Numbered from the stretch's first letter, positions 34,312-44,335 are shown. The stretch: DNA of 64,000 bases from Gallibacterium trehalosifermentans (GCF_042433055.1 NZ_JBHLWB010000006.1:1-64000), one strand, 5' to 3'. Program-made: numbers and translations. The notes: generated by a model not told the origin, from the sequence alone.

Positions 34312-35037
34312 TTATTCATTAAAGTTATCTGGTAAATGTTGTTGCATACTTGACCAAATAAGCCCACTTTCTATCCCATATTGCCGAAGACATGGTCTAA
34401 CCTGATCAAAGTTTTCTGTTTGGCAAATGGTATATAGTTGGTGATAAAATTTTAATGCTAATTCTCGACTGAGTGGATTAGAGAAATAGTAACGTCCGAC
34501 TCTCTCATAAAGGCTCTTTAAGCTATTTAAAATTAAGCCATAAACAGGATTTTTAGAGGCAAATGCCAGCTGGCGGAATAAATCATAATCGAAAGCAGTA
34601 TAATCTTCTGCGGTATCCTTTAAATTTGTCATAGGTTCAAACACCGCTAATGACTCTTCTTTAGCAATACGAAATGCTTTACGAATATAAATAGCTGAAA
34701 TATTTGTTCTTGCTGATAAGATATTTGCGATTAAAGTAGGAACACGTGTGCCATCTAATTTGATTAACGCTTCTAGAATATTTAGTCCTGAAGTTTCCCA
34801 AATATTATTGACTCGAGTTGGTTTACCATGCTGGATACTTAGCCAACCATCTCGTGCTAAACGTTGTAAAACTTCACGTAATGTTGTCCTTGTTACACCA
34901 ATTTTATCTGCTAATTCACGTTCTGCTGGAAGATCTGAGCCTGGTGGAAAATGATTATTCCAAATACTTCTAATAATATATTCTTCTGCTAATCCTGCTG
35001 GGCTATGTGCTTTGATGACATCATTATTTATTGTCAT
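34312..35037 (-). CDS. fadR: Fatty acid metabolism regulator FadR
   Basis: A 241-residue GntR-family regulator. The winged helix (residues about 10-75) contains FPPGSDLPAERELADKIGVTRTTLREVLQRLARDGWL-type sequence, identical in style to E. coli FadR. The C-terminal acyl-CoA-binding domain includes NILSARTNISAIYIRKAF and the tail ESGLIWSSMQQ. It represses fatty-acid breakdown and activates unsaturated fatty-acid synthesis. Divergent orientation to nhaB, then dsbB, is the conserved gammaproteobacterial order. Confidence 0.95.
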   Translation of the reverse strand: MTINNDVIKAHSPAGLAEEYIIRSIWNNHFPPGSDLPAERELADKIGVTRTTLREVLQRLARDGWLSIQHGKPTRVNNIWETSGLNILEALIKLDGTRVPTLIANILSARTNISAIYIRKAFRIAKEESLAVFEPMTNLKDTAEDYTAFDYDLFRQLAFASKNPVYGLILNSLKSLYERVGRYYFSNPLSRELALKFYHQLYTICQTENFDQVRPCLRQYGIESGLIWSSMQQHLPDNFNE

Positions 35038-35314
35038 TTGTTTTATTCCTATACTTAATAAATTAAATACAAACTCTTTTTATTAGTGTTACTTAAAAGA
35101 ATTGTCTGTATTTTTTATTAAAATCAATATAATACATCTAAATTTGTTAAACGGTTTATTATAATAAAATCGCAGAAATCTTTGATCCGCCACAAATAAA
35201 CCTAATTTTCAAATAAAATAAGTTTGCAAGATTGTATTACAATCAAGCAAGTTGTAAATTAAAAACTCAACATTTTGAATAAATAATAATCCGAGTGTCT
35301 ATGGAGATGGCAAT

Positions 35315-36868
35315 ATGACTTATTTGCAAGCAGGTATGCAAAATTTTCTGGGACAAAGCCCAAACTGGTATAAACTACTGATTATTGGCTTTCTTATTAT
35401 TAATCCCCTATTTTTTTATATTGATCCCTTTCTAGCAGGTTGGCTTCTTGTTGCTGAATTCATTTTTACTTTAGCCATGGCTTTAAAGTGTTATCCTCTC
35501 CAACCTGGTGGTTTACTTGCCCTAGAGTCTGTTATTATTGGAATGACATCACCAGAACACATTAAACATGAAATTATGGCAAATTTTGAAGTCATTATGT
35601 TGTTGATGTTTATGGTGGCTGGTATCTATTTTATGAAGCAATTACTGCTTTTTTTATTTACTAAATTACTTCTTGCTATTCGTTCTAAAATTGCATTGTC
35701 TCTTGCATTTTGCCTAAGTGCTGCATTTCTTTCTGCTTTCTTAGATGCACTTACTGTGGTTGCTGTAGTAATTAGCGTTTGTATGGGATTCTATGGGGTT
35801 TACCATAAAATTGCATCAGGTAATAAGCTTGATGATTCTACGGATATTACCAATGATGATAAAATTACCAGTGCCAAAAAGACATTAGAGGAGTTCCGTG
35901 CGTTTTTACGTAGTCTAATGATGCACGCAGGCGTGGGGACGGCATTAGGTGGCGTAATGACAATGGTAGGGGAGCCACAAAATTTGATTATTGCAGAACA
36001 AGCAGGCTGGCATTTTAGTGAGTTTTTCTTCCGCATGGCGCCAGTAACGCTCCCTGTGTTAGTGTGTGGTCTATTCACCTGTTTTATAGTAGAAAAATTT
36101 AAGATTTTTGGCTATGGTGCACATTTACCTCGTCGCGTTTGGTTGGTATTAGCAATTCTGGATCGTAGTCAAAGTGAGAAAATGACTCGGAATGACAAAC
36201 TCAAATTAGCTGCTCAAGCAATTATTGCTATCTGGTTAATTATTGGTTTAGCTTTTCATCTTGCTGCCGTTGGTTTAATTGGGTTAACTATTATTATTTT
36301 AGCGACGTCATTCTGTGGCGTTACTGATGAGCACACGATTGGTCGTGCGTTCCAAGAATCTTTGCCATTTACAGCTTTATTAGTTGTCTTTTTTACTGTT
36401 GTTGCGGTGATTATCGATCAGCATCTCTTTTCAGGTATTATTCAATTTGTTCTTAGCGCAAGTGAAAGTTCTCAACTCATTCTGTTCTATGCTTTTAATG
36501 GTTTGTTATCTTCTATTTCAGATAATGTTTTCGTTGGTACGGTTTACATTAATGAAGCAAAAGCGGCTTTAGAGGCGGGTAAAATTTCACTTTCTCAATT
36601 TGAAGCGATTGCCGTAGCCATCAATACAGGAACCAATTTACCCTCAGTTGCGACACCAAACGGACAAGCAGCGTTCTTATTTTTATTAACATCATCATTT
36701 GCCCCATTAATTCGTTTATCTTATGGTAGAATGGTATTTATGGCGTTACCTTATACCATTGTGTTAGCCATTGTAGGATTAATTGGCGTTGAGTTTTTAT
36801 TACCTGAATTTACGGAAGTGTTCACACAATGGGGACTTATTTCTACACCACATTCACCAGTACATTGA
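35315..36868 (+). CDS. nhaB: Na+/H+ antiporter NhaB
   Basis: A 517-residue inner-membrane sodium/proton antiporter with about 12 hydrophobic segments. NhaB signatures include the start NFLGQSPNWYKLLIIGFLIINPL, LLALESVIIGMTSPEHI, SAFLDALTVVAVVISV and GTALGGVMTMVGEPQNLIIA. The late segment SSISDNVFVGTVYINEAKAAL is also diagnostic. It starts the nhaB-dsbB operon, 12 bases before dsbB. Confidence 0.96.
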   Translation: MTYLQAGMQNFLGQSPNWYKLLIIGFLIINPLFFYIDPFLAGWLLVAEFIFTLAMALKCYPLQPGGLLALESVIIGMTSPEHIKHEIMANFEVIMLLMFMVAGIYFMKQLLLFLFTKLLLAIRSKIALSLAFCLSAAFLSAFLDALTVVAVVISVCMGFYGVYHKIASGNKLDDSTDITNDDKITSAKKTLEEFRAFLRSLMMHAGVGTALGGVMTMVGEPQNLIIAEQAGWHFSEFFFRMAPVTLPVLVCGLFTCFIVEKFKIFGYGAHLPRRVWLVLAILDRSQSEKMTRNDKLKLAAQAIIAIWLIIGLAFHLAAVGLIGLTIIILATSFCGVTDEHTIGRAFQESLPFTALLVVFFTVVAVIIDQHLFSGIIQFVLSASESSQLILFYAFNGLLSSISDNVFVGTVYINEAKAALEAGKISLSQFEAIAVAINTGTNLPSVATPNGQAAFLFLLTSSFAPLIRLSYGRMVFMALPYTIVLAIVGLIGVEFLLPEFTEVFTQWGLISTPHSPVH

Positions 36869-36880
36869 TAAGGATAACTA

Positions 36881-37423
36881 ATGCTTACTGTTTTTAAATC
36901 TTGGTCTTTAACTCGTTCAGCTTGGTTCATTTTAGCGCTTTCTGGTTTAGCTTTAGAATGTGCTGCACTTTATTTCCAGCATGGGCTAGGTTTACAGCCC
37001 TGTGTGATGTGTATTTATGAACGTGTTGCCTTGCTTACTGTGATTTTTGGAAGTTTGATTGGCGCAATTTATCCTGCTTCTTTATTCTTACGAATTGTTG
37101 CAATTCTTGTTGGTGGGTGGGGTGCTATCAAAGGATTATTATTATCTATTGAACATGCTGATCTCCAACTCAATCCTGCGCCATGGAAACAATGTGAGTT
37201 TCGTCCAGATTTTCCACAAACCTTACCTCTTGATCAATGGTTTCCATCTGTCTTTCAAGCGAGCGGATCTTGTAGTGAAATTACTTGGAGTTTTTTAGGT
37301 TATACCATGCCACAATGGTTAATTGTCATATTTGCTATTTATGTTGGACTCTGGCTGCTTATTGCATTAAGTCAATTTAAACGTAGTCATTCTCAGCGTC
37401 AAAGGCGTTTATTTAAATACTAA
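36881..37423 (+). CDS. dsbB: Disulfide bond formation protein DsbB
   Basis: A 180-residue inner-membrane quinone reductase that reoxidises periplasmic DsbA. Four membrane helices and both redox cysteine pairs are present: C41 and C44 in QPCVMCIYER, C104 in PWKQCEFRP and C130 in QASGSCSEI. The conserved arginine after the first pair is also there. The gene is coupled to nhaB and is followed by a terminator. Confidence 0.96.
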   Translation: MLTVFKSWSLTRSAWFILALSGLALECAALYFQHGLGLQPCVMCIYERVALLTVIFGSLIGAIYPASLFLRIVAILVGGWGAIKGLLLSIEHADLQLNPAPWKQCEFRPDFPQTLPLDQWFPSVFQASGSCSEITWSFLGYTMPQWLIVIFAIYVGLWLLIALSQFKRSHSQRQRRLFKY

Positions 37424-37434
37424 TCTTCTAAGAG

Positions 37435-37469
37435 AAAGGATAAGTTTTATACATAATTTATCCTTTTTT
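37435..37469 (+). terminator. Intrinsic terminator of nhaB-dsbB
   Basis: AAAGGATAA (37435-37443) pairs with TTATCCTTT (37458-37466), followed by T's, in the 70-base gap before arcB. Confidence 0.82.
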
Positions 37470-37493
37470 ATTATATTTGTTCAGGGATAAAAA

Positions 37494-39749
37494 ATGGTTA
37501 ATATTCGTCGTTCATTACAGAAATATATTGATTGGGTTATCCGTTTAGGACGCTTACGTTTTTCGCTGCTAGGGATTGCGGTATTAGCTATCTTTGCCCT
37601 TTGTGTACAAATTTTATTAAGCATTTTTGTTACTGGGCAAGTTGATTGGACAGATATTGCCAGATCAATTAGTTTCGGTTTAATTTCAGCCCCGTTCGTT
37701 ATCTATTTTTTTAATGTAATAGTAGAAAAACTTGAACTTTCTCGCCAACATTTACATGAATCTAACATTGAACTTTCTCAAACTTTAGCCCTTCTCGAAA
37801 AAGAAATTTCAGAAAAGAATAAAGTTCAAATTGCGTTACAACAAAAAGCTGATTTTCTTCGTTCTTTTATTGATTCTTCTCCAGACTTAGTGTTTTCACG
37901 TTCCGAAGATGGCAAATTCCTAGAATGCAATCGTGCAATGGAATTACTCACAGGAAAAACAGAACAACAATTAAAAGCACTTTCACTCGATCAAATTTTC
38001 CCTGAAGAATTAGCAAAATATATTCAAGGAACAGATAAAGCCGTTTTAGAAAATAATATTGGTATGACTTATGAACAATGGTTTAAGTATCCAAATGGGA
38101 AAGTAGCGTGTTTTGAAATTCGTAAAGTACCTTATTATGATCAAATTAAACAATTACATTGCTTACTTGGTTTTGGGCGAGATATTACAGAACATAAGCG
38201 TTATCAAGAAACGATAGAAAGAGCTAATCGAGATAAATCTAATTTAATGGCAACCATTAGCCATGAGTTACGTACTCCGCTGAATGGTATTATTGGATTA
38301 AGTCGTATCTTATTAGATAGTCAATTAAGTGAAAAACAGCGTAATTATCTGCATACGATTAATGTGAGTGCGATTTCATTAGGGCATATTTTTAGCGACA
38401 TTATTGATTTAGAGAAACTCGATTCACGTCGTATTCAACTCTATAAAAAAGAGACTGACGTATTTCGTCTATTAAGTGATATTGAAAATTTTGCAACTTT
38501 TATGGCAAACCAAAAGGGACTATCTTTTAAACTTGCTTACGATAATGATCTTCCAAATTTCTTAATGCTGGATTATGCGCGTATTTCACAAATTCTATGG
38601 AATTTAATTAATAATGCTGTCAAATTTACTACCACAGGCGGATTAACGTTAAAATTTTCCCGTTTAGATCAACAGACCTATAGTTTTGCCTTAACGGATA
38701 CAGGCGTGGGGATTCCTTTAGCAGAACAGAAAAAAATCTTTGCTATGTATTATCAAGTCCGCTCAGGTAACCAAAAGGCGCTTGGAAGTGGTATTGGCTT
38801 ATCTATTTCCAAAAAAATCGCCAAATTAATGAATGGTAATTTAATGGTAAATAGTGAAGTAGGAAAAGGCTCAACATTTACCTTTACTTTCAAAGCAGAA
38901 GAGGTTGCTAAATTACCGCCTATTGTAACTATCCCAGAATTACAACATCTCTCAATCCTTTTAGTTGAAGATATTGAAATTAACGTGATTGTGGCGCGTT
39001 CTGTGTTAGAAAAGTTAGGTTATCGCGTTGATGTTGCAATGAATGGAAAAGACGCTATCAAAAGGGTTGAAGAGAAACAATATGATCTTGTCTTGTTAGA
39101 TATTCACCTGCCTGATATGACGGGGTTTGAAATAGCGGAATATTTACGTCAACAATATGAAGAAGAAAAATATGATTATCTTCCGCCGTTAGTAGCATTA
39201 ACAGCAAATGTCGTGGCAAATAAACAAGATTATTTTAAACGAGGTATGGACGATGTATTACAAAAACCATTGTCGTTAGATGCGCTCAACCAATGTTTAC
39301 TAAATCTTTTTGATCTTCAACCTCAGCTAATTGAAAAGTTTGAGATAGAGCAAGCTATAGTGGAAGCAGATAAACCAGCAGATCAACCTTGGCAACAGTT
39401 AGATCTTGTTATGTTAAATGAACTCTCCAATATGCTTGGTAAAAAAGCGATTCAAAGTAATTTAAAATTATTTGTTTTAATGATGCCAAATTACTTACAA
39501 GATTTAAATGATACCTATCACCGTTATCTAGATGATCCACAACAGAAACAACTTCTCTGTGAAATAGCGCATAAAATTAAAGGTGCTGCGTCGTCCGTTG
39601 GGTTAAAAGCGCTACAAGAGATTAGTAAAGCGGTACAAAATGGAGAAGAAGAGGATTGGGATAGTGAATTAGCAGAGCGTATTGAACAACTGCAACATTG
39701 GCAGCAACATACAGATTGTTTACAACAATGGTTGGATCAAAAGTATTAA
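37494..39749 (+). CDS. arcB: Aerobic respiration control hybrid kinase ArcB
   Basis: A 751-residue hybrid kinase of the ArcB/ArcA redox system. It has two membrane helices (about 24-47 and 59-77), a coiled linker, PAS (about 120-235), HisKA with H257 in MATISHELRTPLNG, ATPase (NLINNAVKFT, DTGVGIPLAEQ, GSGIGLSISK), receiver (LLDIHLPDMTG) and a C-terminal HPt domain (EIAHKIKGAASSVG). C145 (FLECNRAM) and C206 (GKVACFEIR) align by context with the redox-active cysteines C180 and C241 of E. coli ArcB. All relay domains are present. Its partner arcA is outside the window. Confidence 0.95.
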   Translation: MVNIRRSLQKYIDWVIRLGRLRFSLLGIAVLAIFALCVQILLSIFVTGQVDWTDIARSISFGLISAPFVIYFFNVIVEKLELSRQHLHESNIELSQTLALLEKEISEKNKVQIALQQKADFLRSFIDSSPDLVFSRSEDGKFLECNRAMELLTGKTEQQLKALSLDQIFPEELAKYIQGTDKAVLENNIGMTYEQWFKYPNGKVACFEIRKVPYYDQIKQLHCLLGFGRDITEHKRYQETIERANRDKSNLMATISHELRTPLNGIIGLSRILLDSQLSEKQRNYLHTINVSAISLGHIFSDIIDLEKLDSRRIQLYKKETDVFRLLSDIENFATFMANQKGLSFKLAYDNDLPNFLMLDYARISQILWNLINNAVKFTTTGGLTLKFSRLDQQTYSFALTDTGVGIPLAEQKKIFAMYYQVRSGNQKALGSGIGLSISKKIAKLMNGNLMVNSEVGKGSTFTFTFKAEEVAKLPPIVTIPELQHLSILLVEDIEINVIVARSVLEKLGYRVDVAMNGKDAIKRVEEKQYDLVLLDIHLPDMTGFEIAEYLRQQYEEEKYDYLPPLVALTANVVANKQDYFKRGMDDVLQKPLSLDALNQCLLNLFDLQPQLIEKFEIEQAIVEADKPADQPWQQLDLVMLNELSNMLGKKAIQSNLKLFVLMMPNYLQDLNDTYHRYLDDPQQKQLLCEIAHKIKGAASSVGLKALQEISKAVQNGEEEDWDSELAERIEQLQHWQQHTDCLQQWLDQKY

Positions 39750-39750
39750 T

Positions 39751-40479
39751 ATGCAGAATCTTATTTTTTTACATGGTTTTCTCGGCTCTCGCCATGACTG
39801 GCAAGTTGTTATTCATCATTTACCTAATACCTGTTGTTTTTGCTTAGATTTACCAGGGCATGGTGAAAATCATCAGCTTGCAATCACCAATTTTACCGAT
39901 GCTGCCGAATGGTTATCTCAACAAATCGAATCAGCTGTGGGGGAGCAACCGTATCATCTGATTGGCTATTCTCTTGGCGGGCGTTTAGCGGCATATTTTG
40001 CCACACAAACGGATTTTCCAATCCATAATCTACACAAAGTTTGCCTAGAGGGGGCAAATTTAGGCTTAACTTCACAACTTGAACGTGAACAACGATGGCA
40101 GAATGATTTACATTGGGCAATACGTTTTTCACAAGAACCGATAGAACACGTATTAGCAGACTGGTATCAACAGGTCGTGTTTGCTGATCTGACTCATGAA
40201 CAACGGCAAGCATTAATCCAGTTACGCCGACATAATTCCCCTATTGGATTAAGCCAAATGTTACAAGCAACCTCATTAGCCAAACAACCTAATTTGTGGG
40301 CAATCATTCAAGCTCAGCCAGAACGTTTTTATTATTTTTGTGGGGAAAATGATCTAAAATTTCGTCAACTTGCAGAAAAGCATCAATTAAACCTAACATT
40401 AATCTGTAAAGTTGGGCATAATGCGCATATTCATCAGCCAGCAGAATTTGCTCAGCAGTTGGCAGCACTATTTTGTTAA
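39751..40479 (+). CDS. menH: 2-succinyl-6-hydroxy-2,4-cyclohexadiene-1-carboxylate synthase
   Basis: A 242-residue alpha/beta hydrolase of menaquinone synthesis; it eliminates pyruvate from SEPHCHC to form SHCHC. It starts MQNLIFLHGFLGSRHDW (oxyanion-hole HGFLGS), with the nucleophile elbow GYSLGGRLAAYFA and the catalytic histidine in KVGHNAHIHQP. ATG 39751 is 1 base after the arcB stop; a longer frame from 39682 would overlap arcB. It lies directly before menB, consistent with one operon for menaquinone genes. Confidence 0.92.
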   Translation: MQNLIFLHGFLGSRHDWQVVIHHLPNTCCFCLDLPGHGENHQLAITNFTDAAEWLSQQIESAVGEQPYHLIGYSLGGRLAAYFATQTDFPIHNLHKVCLEGANLGLTSQLEREQRWQNDLHWAIRFSQEPIEHVLADWYQQVVFADLTHEQRQALIQLRRHNSPIGLSQMLQATSLAKQPNLWAIIQAQPERFYYFCGENDLKFRQLAEKHQLNLTLICKVGHNAHIHQPAEFAQQLAALFC

Positions 40480-40495
40480 GAAAAAAGGAAAAGTT

Positions 40496-41353
40496 ATGTT
40501 ATATCCAAGTGAAGATTTTTTATACGCACCAGTAAAATGGCAAGATTGCAGTGAGGGATATACTGATATTCTCTATCATAAATCTACCGATGGTATTGCT
40601 AAAATCACAATCAATCGCCCTCAAGTACGCAATGCTTTTCGTCCACAAACGGTAAAAGAGATGATCCAAGCTTTTGCTGATGCACGTTTTGATGAAAAAA
40701 TTGGTGTTATTGTATTAACTGGACAAGGTGAAAAAGCATTCTGTTCTGGTGGTGATCAGAAAGTGCGTGGTGATTATGGTGGTTATAAAGACGATCAAGG
40801 CACACACCACTTAAACGTGCTTGATTTTCAACGTGATATTCGGACTTGTCCAAAACCTGTTGTGGCAATGGTTGCAGGTTATGCGATTGGTGGTGGTCAT
40901 GTATTGCATATGATGTGCGATTTAACGATTGCTGCAGAGAATGCAATTTTTGGTCAAACTGGTCCAAGAGTAGGATCATTTGATGGGGGGTGGGGGGCTT
41001 CTTATATGGCTCGTATTGTAGGGCAAAAGAAAGCGCGCGAAATTTGGTTCCTTTGCCGTCAATATAACGCACAAGAAGCTTTAGATATGGGCTTAGTAAA
41101 CACTGTTGTTCCTTATGAAGATTTAGAAAAAGAAACTGTACGTTGGTGTCGTGAGATGCTACAAAATAGCCCAATCGCTTTACGTTGCCTAAAAGCGGCA
41201 TTAAATGCGGATTGTGATGGTCAGTCTGGCTTACAAGAGTTGGCTGGAAATGCAACAATGTTGTTCTATATGACAGAAGAGGGGCAAGAGGGGCGTAATG
41301 CCTTTAATGAAAAACGCCAACCAGACTTTAGTAAATTTAAACGCAATCCTTAA
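40496..41353 (+). CDS. menB: 1,4-dihydroxy-2-naphthoyl-CoA synthase
   Basis: A 285-residue crotonase-family enzyme that closes the naphthoquinone ring in menaquinone synthesis. The MenB signatures are ITINRPQVRNAFRPQTV, GEKAFCSGGDQKVRG, MVAGYAIGGGHVLHMMCDLTIA (oxyanion hole) and GQTGPRVGSFDGGWGASYMARIVGQKKARE. Length equals E. coli MenB (285). ATG 40496 follows AAAAAGGA; a frame from 40412 would overlap menH. Menaquinone fits the anaerobic respiration implied elsewhere in the window. Confidence 0.96.
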   Translation: MLYPSEDFLYAPVKWQDCSEGYTDILYHKSTDGIAKITINRPQVRNAFRPQTVKEMIQAFADARFDEKIGVIVLTGQGEKAFCSGGDQKVRGDYGGYKDDQGTHHLNVLDFQRDIRTCPKPVVAMVAGYAIGGGHVLHMMCDLTIAAENAIFGQTGPRVGSFDGGWGASYMARIVGQKKAREIWFLCRQYNAQEALDMGLVNTVVPYEDLEKETVRWCREMLQNSPIALRCLKAALNADCDGQSGLQELAGNATMLFYMTEEGQEGRNAFNEKRQPDFSKFKRNP

Positions 41354-41359
41354 TAATAC

Positions 41360-41391
41360 AAAAAATGGTCAGTAATTACTGACCATTTTTT
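41360..41391. terminator. Bidirectional terminator between menB and glyS
   Basis: A near-perfect palindrome built on AAAAAATGGTCAGTAA and its complement spans 41360-41391, just after menB and before the converging glyS end. Confidence 0.93.
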
Positions 41392-41398
41392 AGATAAA

Positions 41399-43465
41399 TT
41401 ATTGCAACAACGAAATATCCGCCACTTGCAAGAACAGCTGTTGTAAAGTGTGCAAGATAGCTAAGCGGTTTTGACGAAGTGCAGGATCGTCTGCGTTTAC
41501 CATTACATTTTCAAAGAAATTATCCACAGGCTGACGCAGGCTGGCGAGCTTGTCTAGCACTTGGGTGTAATCGCCTTGTGCGATTAATGGTTTCACTTCA
41601 TTTTCTAAGGCGATCACCGTTTCCGCTAACGCTTTTTCCGCTGGCTCAACACAACGGGCTAGATCAATCGTGCCAATGGTGCTGTCAGCTTTGGCTAAGA
41701 TATTTGCTACACGCTTGTTAGCAGCAGCTAGGGCTTCTGCCACATCTAGGGTGCGGAAGTGTGAAACCGCACGCACACGGGCATCAAAATCGGCAGGCTT
41801 AGTTGGGCGGCGAGCCAATACCGCTTGGATCACATCTACGCCAAAGCCTTCATCTTGATACCACGCACGGAAACGCCCGAGCATAAAGTCTAGCACGTCA
41901 TTCACCACATTTTGATTGCTGAGTTTGTCGCCATAAAGTGCGGTCGCTTTTTCAACTAATTGCTGTAAATCGAGCGGTAATTTTTTCTCGACAATAATCC
42001 GCAACACGCCCAATGCTGCACGGCGGAGAGCGAACGGGTCTTTATCGCCTTTCGGATGTTGCCCAATGCCGAAAATCCCAGCCAGCGTATCTAGCTTATC
42101 CGCCAACGCCACACAGCACGCCACCAAGCTATTTGGTAAGGCATCGCCAGCAAAACGTGGCATATATTGCTCATTTAGTGCGACCGCCACCTCTTCATCT
42201 TCGCCATCGTGGCGAGCGTAGTGCATTCCCATTACACCTTGCGTGTCGGTAAATTCAAACACCATATTGGTCATTAAATCACATTTTGACAGCAAGCCAG
42301 CACGTTTTGCTTTGGTTTCATCTGCCCCAATCAGCCCTGCGATAATACCGCTTAATTGCTCAATGCGAGCGGTTTTATCACGCAATGTACCGAGCTGTTG
42401 TTGGAAAAGGACGGTTTCTAAACGTGGCAGGTTGTCTTCCAAACGCTGTTTTAAATCGGTTTTGAAGAAAAATTCCGCATCGGTTAAACGTGGACGCACC
42501 ACTTTTTCGTTACCCTCGATGATCGCACTTGGATCGTCAGGGTTGATGTTAGAGACAAAGATAAAGTGCGGTAATAATTTGCCATTTTTATCATAAATCG
42601 GGAAATATTTTTGGTCGCCTTTCATTGTGTAAACTAAGGCTTCCGCTGGCACGGCAAGGAAACGCTCTTCAAATTTGGCGGTCAGCACATTTGGGTATTC
42701 CACAAGGGCGGTAACTTCATCTAATAAGTCATCTTCAATGTCTGCCACCCCACCGCAAGCGGTCGCTTTTTCTTGCGATTTTGCAAAAATTTCCGCACGG
42801 CGTTCGTTGAAATCGGCAATGACCATTCCTTTTTCTTTCAGCAATGCTGGGTATTGATCGGCGTGTGTGATTTGGAACTCACGTTCACCTAAAAAGCGAT
42901 GCCCACGAATGGTGTTACCGCTTGCCACGCCAAGAATTTCACCAGCGATCAGCTCATCGCCCAATAACAACGTAACTGTATGCACAGGGCGGACAAACTG
43001 CTCGCTTTTATCGCCCCAACGCATTGTTTTTGGAATGGGCAATTTGGCTAACGCATTGCTGATAATCCCCACCAGCAAGTTTTTGGTCGGTTGCCCTTCC
43101 ACCACTGCACGATGAACCAACCACTCGCCTTTGTCTGTGGTTAAGCGTTGGGCTTGATCCACGGTGATGCCACAGCCTCTCGCCCAGCCTTCTGCTGCTT
43201 TGGTCGGTTTGCCATCTGCATCAAACGCCGCAGAAACTGCAGGCCCTCGTTTTTCAATCTCTTTACTCGGCTGGGCGGTGGCTAACGCCAACACTTTCAC
43301 CGCCAAACGACGAGGGGCAGCAAACCACTGCACCTGCTCAAAGGCAAGCCCAGCTTGGTTAAGCTCTTGCTCTACATTTTCTTTAAACGCCACCGCTAAT
43401 TTTTTCAGAGCCTTCGGTGGTAGCTCTTCAGTGCCGATCTCGGCGAGGAAGTTTTGTGTTGTCAT
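41399..43465 (-). CDS. glyS: Glycine--tRNA ligase, beta subunit
   Basis: A 688-residue beta subunit of the alpha2-beta2 glycyl-tRNA synthetase; it binds tRNA-Gly. The start TTQNFLAEIGTEELPPKALKKLA and HD-like segment around MGMHYARHDGEDEEVAVALNE are typical; the C-terminus holds the anticodon-binding DALR-like region. Length matches E. coli GlyS (689). ATG 43465 is chosen over 43486 on length. The gene is GC-richer than its neighbours (35 of 60 G+C at 42001-42060 against 23 of 60 at 39001-39060) and holds two exact uptake words. It is separated from glyQ by three genes. Confidence 0.95.
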   Translation of the reverse strand: MTTQNFLAEIGTEELPPKALKKLAVAFKENVEQELNQAGLAFEQVQWFAAPRRLAVKVLALATAQPSKEIEKRGPAVSAAFDADGKPTKAAEGWARGCGITVDQAQRLTTDKGEWLVHRAVVEGQPTKNLLVGIISNALAKLPIPKTMRWGDKSEQFVRPVHTVTLLLGDELIAGEILGVASGNTIRGHRFLGEREFQITHADQYPALLKEKGMVIADFNERRAEIFAKSQEKATACGGVADIEDDLLDEVTALVEYPNVLTAKFEERFLAVPAEALVYTMKGDQKYFPIYDKNGKLLPHFIFVSNINPDDPSAIIEGNEKVVRPRLTDAEFFFKTDLKQRLEDNLPRLETVLFQQQLGTLRDKTARIEQLSGIIAGLIGADETKAKRAGLLSKCDLMTNMVFEFTDTQGVMGMHYARHDGEDEEVAVALNEQYMPRFAGDALPNSLVACCVALADKLDTLAGIFGIGQHPKGDKDPFALRRAALGVLRIIVEKKLPLDLQQLVEKATALYGDKLSNQNVVNDVLDFMLGRFRAWYQDEGFGVDVIQAVLARRPTKPADFDARVRAVSHFRTLDVAEALAAANKRVANILAKADSTIGTIDLARCVEPAEKALAETVIALENEVKPLIAQGDYTQVLDKLASLRQPVDNFFENVMVNADDPALRQNRLAILHTLQQLFLQVADISLLQ

Positions 43466-43475
43466 TTTTTTCTCT

Positions 43476-44306
43476 TTAATTTTCAATAATTAGTTTAATT
43501 GAGTTATTTTCATTATTAAAATGCCATTTTGCATTTTTAGGTGTAATAATATTATCTATTGAAAGTAAATTATATTTTCTAAGTATTTCAGTAACACCAC
43601 CCAAATAGCGTCTACTCTTATCTATGGTTAAGCTATATTCCTTATCATTAACTAGTACGCTTATTCTTTTTAATGACTCAGGAAGCAATCTAATAATTGA
43701 TGATGGCATAGAAATAATTCTCGCCCTAACATCATTTGAAGTAATAACTTTTTCTATATAATCTTCGTTAATGCCCATATTAGATTTTACGTTAGACACT
43801 CCTTTTTTGTGAGTGAATATATCCATCTGCTCTCGGCTAAAAATAGGTCTAAAAACAAATCCCACTCCATTATCAATACAACTTTGTATCAATGATGAGC
43901 CATCAATAATAACAACGGGTTTTGATTGGTCATTTACTGCTTCTTTTTTCGCATCTTCAGTAAAATTAGAAGTTGAAATCATTATCCCTTTATGACCAAA
44001 AGGAATAGTCCCTTTCAACTCACGAATCATTTTTACGTTAATTTTATTCTTTAGGGAATATCGTTTTGCTTGGATAAAATAATGAGCAGTATCAATTTCA
44101 CTAAAATCACCTATTCCCTTGCGTACAGCCACGAGATCAATACCTCCATCCCTAGATTTTTTCGTAACCTGAACTTCATCTAATCCAATTTTAATCAGAT
44201 ATTCTTTTAAAAATTCTTCAAACTCATATCCAGTAGTAAAATAATCATAAAATTGTTGCTGTAATGCGAGCAATTCTTTTTCATCTAATAATGCTGAAAT
44301 CTTCAA
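43476..44306 (-). CDS. Mrr-like restriction endonuclease
   Basis: A 276-residue protein with an Mrr-type PD-(D/E)xK nuclease core in its N-terminal half: FEEFLKEYLIKIGLDEVQVT, then SRDGGIDLVAVRKG (catalytic aspartate) and HYFIQAKRYSLKNKI (QxK motif), and a GIMISTSNFTEDAKKEA strand. The C-terminal half is unassigned. Mrr-type enzymes usually cut modified foreign DNA; here there is no partner methylase. The gene is very AT-rich and ends 11 bases before glyS, splitting the glyQ-glyS region. It looks acquired and recently inserted. Confidence 0.82.
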   Translation of the reverse strand: MKISALLDEKELLALQQQFYDYFTTGYEFEEFLKEYLIKIGLDEVQVTKKSRDGGIDLVAVRKGIGDFSEIDTAHYFIQAKRYSLKNKINVKMIRELKGTIPFGHKGIMISTSNFTEDAKKEAVNDQSKPVVIIDGSSLIQSCIDNGVGFVFRPIFSREQMDIFTHKKGVSNVKSNMGINEDYIEKVITSNDVRARIISMPSSIIRLLPESLKRISVLVNDKEYSLTIDKSRRYLGGVTEILRKYNLLSIDNIITPKNAKWHFNNENNSIKLIIEN

Positions 44307-44335
44307 CTGAACTCCTATAAATTAGGTACTTTTAG

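Noticed and set aside
39682..39750. Upstream extension of menH into arcB
   Set aside because: The extra 23 residues lie inside the arcB HPt coding region; ATG 39751 gives the family start and length.
40983..40997. G-rich run (G6, T, G6) as a possible phase-variable tract
   Set aside because: It encodes the conserved DGGWGAS motif of MenB in frame; phase variation of an essential-type biosynthetic enzyme is not expected.
42772..42785. GCAAGCGGTC in glyS as an Apl-type uptake word
   Set aside because: It lacks the first base of the Apl word, and exact Hin-type words are present in the same gene, so it is not evidence for the other clade.
41479..43493. A series of plus-strand open frames opposite glyS
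   Set aside because: They are by-products of the GC-rich glyS codons on the other strand and show no protein-family features.
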